This document shows, in pieces, positions 7,284 through 7,377 of a stretch of 7,377 nt of DNA. The position numbers and the translations under genes were made by a program. Every line of letters starts with the position of its first letter. The stretch's first letter is position 1. The notes under the pieces are model-generated. The model saw only the letters and a list, made by a program, of their open reading frames with translations, ran no database searches and was not told the DNA's origin. This stretch comes from Clostridia bacterium (GTDB lineage: Bacteria > Bacillota > Clostridia > Oscillospirales > Acutalibacteraceae). The DNA is taken from assembly GCA_024689165.1 (NCBI GenBank), contig JAILDS010000316.1, positions 1 to 7,377 on the forward strand. The letters are read 5' to 3'.

Positions 7284-7377
7284 ACTCCGTTTCCCTTCCC
7301 GCGCTCCGCGCCGCGGCGATCGTCTTGTACCTGATCGCCGTCGCAGCGGTATTCTGCGCGGTCAGGGCGCTGGGATA
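7271..7377 (+). CDS. N-terminus of a membrane protein, cut by window edge
   Basis: Only 35 complete codons are visible, beginning MLTLNSVSLPALRAA. Residues 12-34 form one hydrophobic helix (IVLYLIAVAAVFCAV), so the product is membrane-anchored or has an uncleaved signal anchor. It overlaps the 7TM gene by 13 bases in another frame and has its own strong ribosome binding site, so the two are almost certainly co-translated. The family cannot be told from this fragment. A partner carrying the missing kinase or output activity of the degenerate 7TM receptor is one possibility, inferred only from position. Confidence 0.7.
   Translation, partial: MLTLNSVSLPALRAAAIVLYLIAVAAVFCAVRALG

Noticed and set aside
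1..7377. Mobile element, CRISPR array, tRNA or rRNA, or intrinsic terminator
   Set aside because: No terminal repeats, transposase motifs, regularly spaced repeats, RNA gene signatures or GC hairpins followed by T runs were seen on either strand.

Overview
The window is GC-rich by eye and densely coded. It reads as part of a bacterial chromosome, most likely from a Clostridia-type Firmicute. This rests on strong AGGAGG-type ribosome binding sites in front of every gene, free use of ATA and AGG codons alongside GC-rich third positions, and a histidine-kinase-type 7TM receptor of the sort common in that group. The taxonomy is an inference only. No RNA genes, insertion sequences, CRISPR arrays or intrinsic terminators were seen.

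Layout: two divergent transcription units leave a 211-base intergenic region (5348-5558). The leftward unit (minus strand) runs from a 460-residue PHP-fold metallohydrolase of the CehA/McbA type (3965-5347), through a 557-residue protein of unrecognised family that resembles a TIM-barrel glycosidase (2298-3971), to a glycoside hydrolase related to family GH95 (1-2285, running off the window after 761 codons). The first pair overlaps by 7 bases and the second pair is 12 bases apart, so this is an operon. It has a good sigma-70-type promoter, TTGCAA-N16-TATAAT. None of the three proteins has a signal peptide, so they probably act in the cytoplasm on imported oligosaccharides or glycosides.

The rightward unit (plus strand) starts with a GTG-initiated 574-residue protein (5559-7283). 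It has seven membrane segments, a PAS-like region, a coiled coil, and a histidine-kinase-like core in which the phosphoacceptor His is Tyr and the N-box Asn is Lys, so it looks like a pseudokinase receptor. Its last 13 bases overlap the start of a second membrane protein (7271 to the edge), of which only 35 residues are visible. An extended -10 promoter lies in front of this unit.

The most interesting points are the degenerate sensor kinase, the unassigned protein embedded between a PHP metallohydrolase and a GH95-like enzyme, and the altered active-site motifs of the GH95-like enzyme. A working model is an intracellular glycan- or glycoside-processing operon beside a membrane signalling unit. 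A regulatory link between the two is not shown by the sequence.
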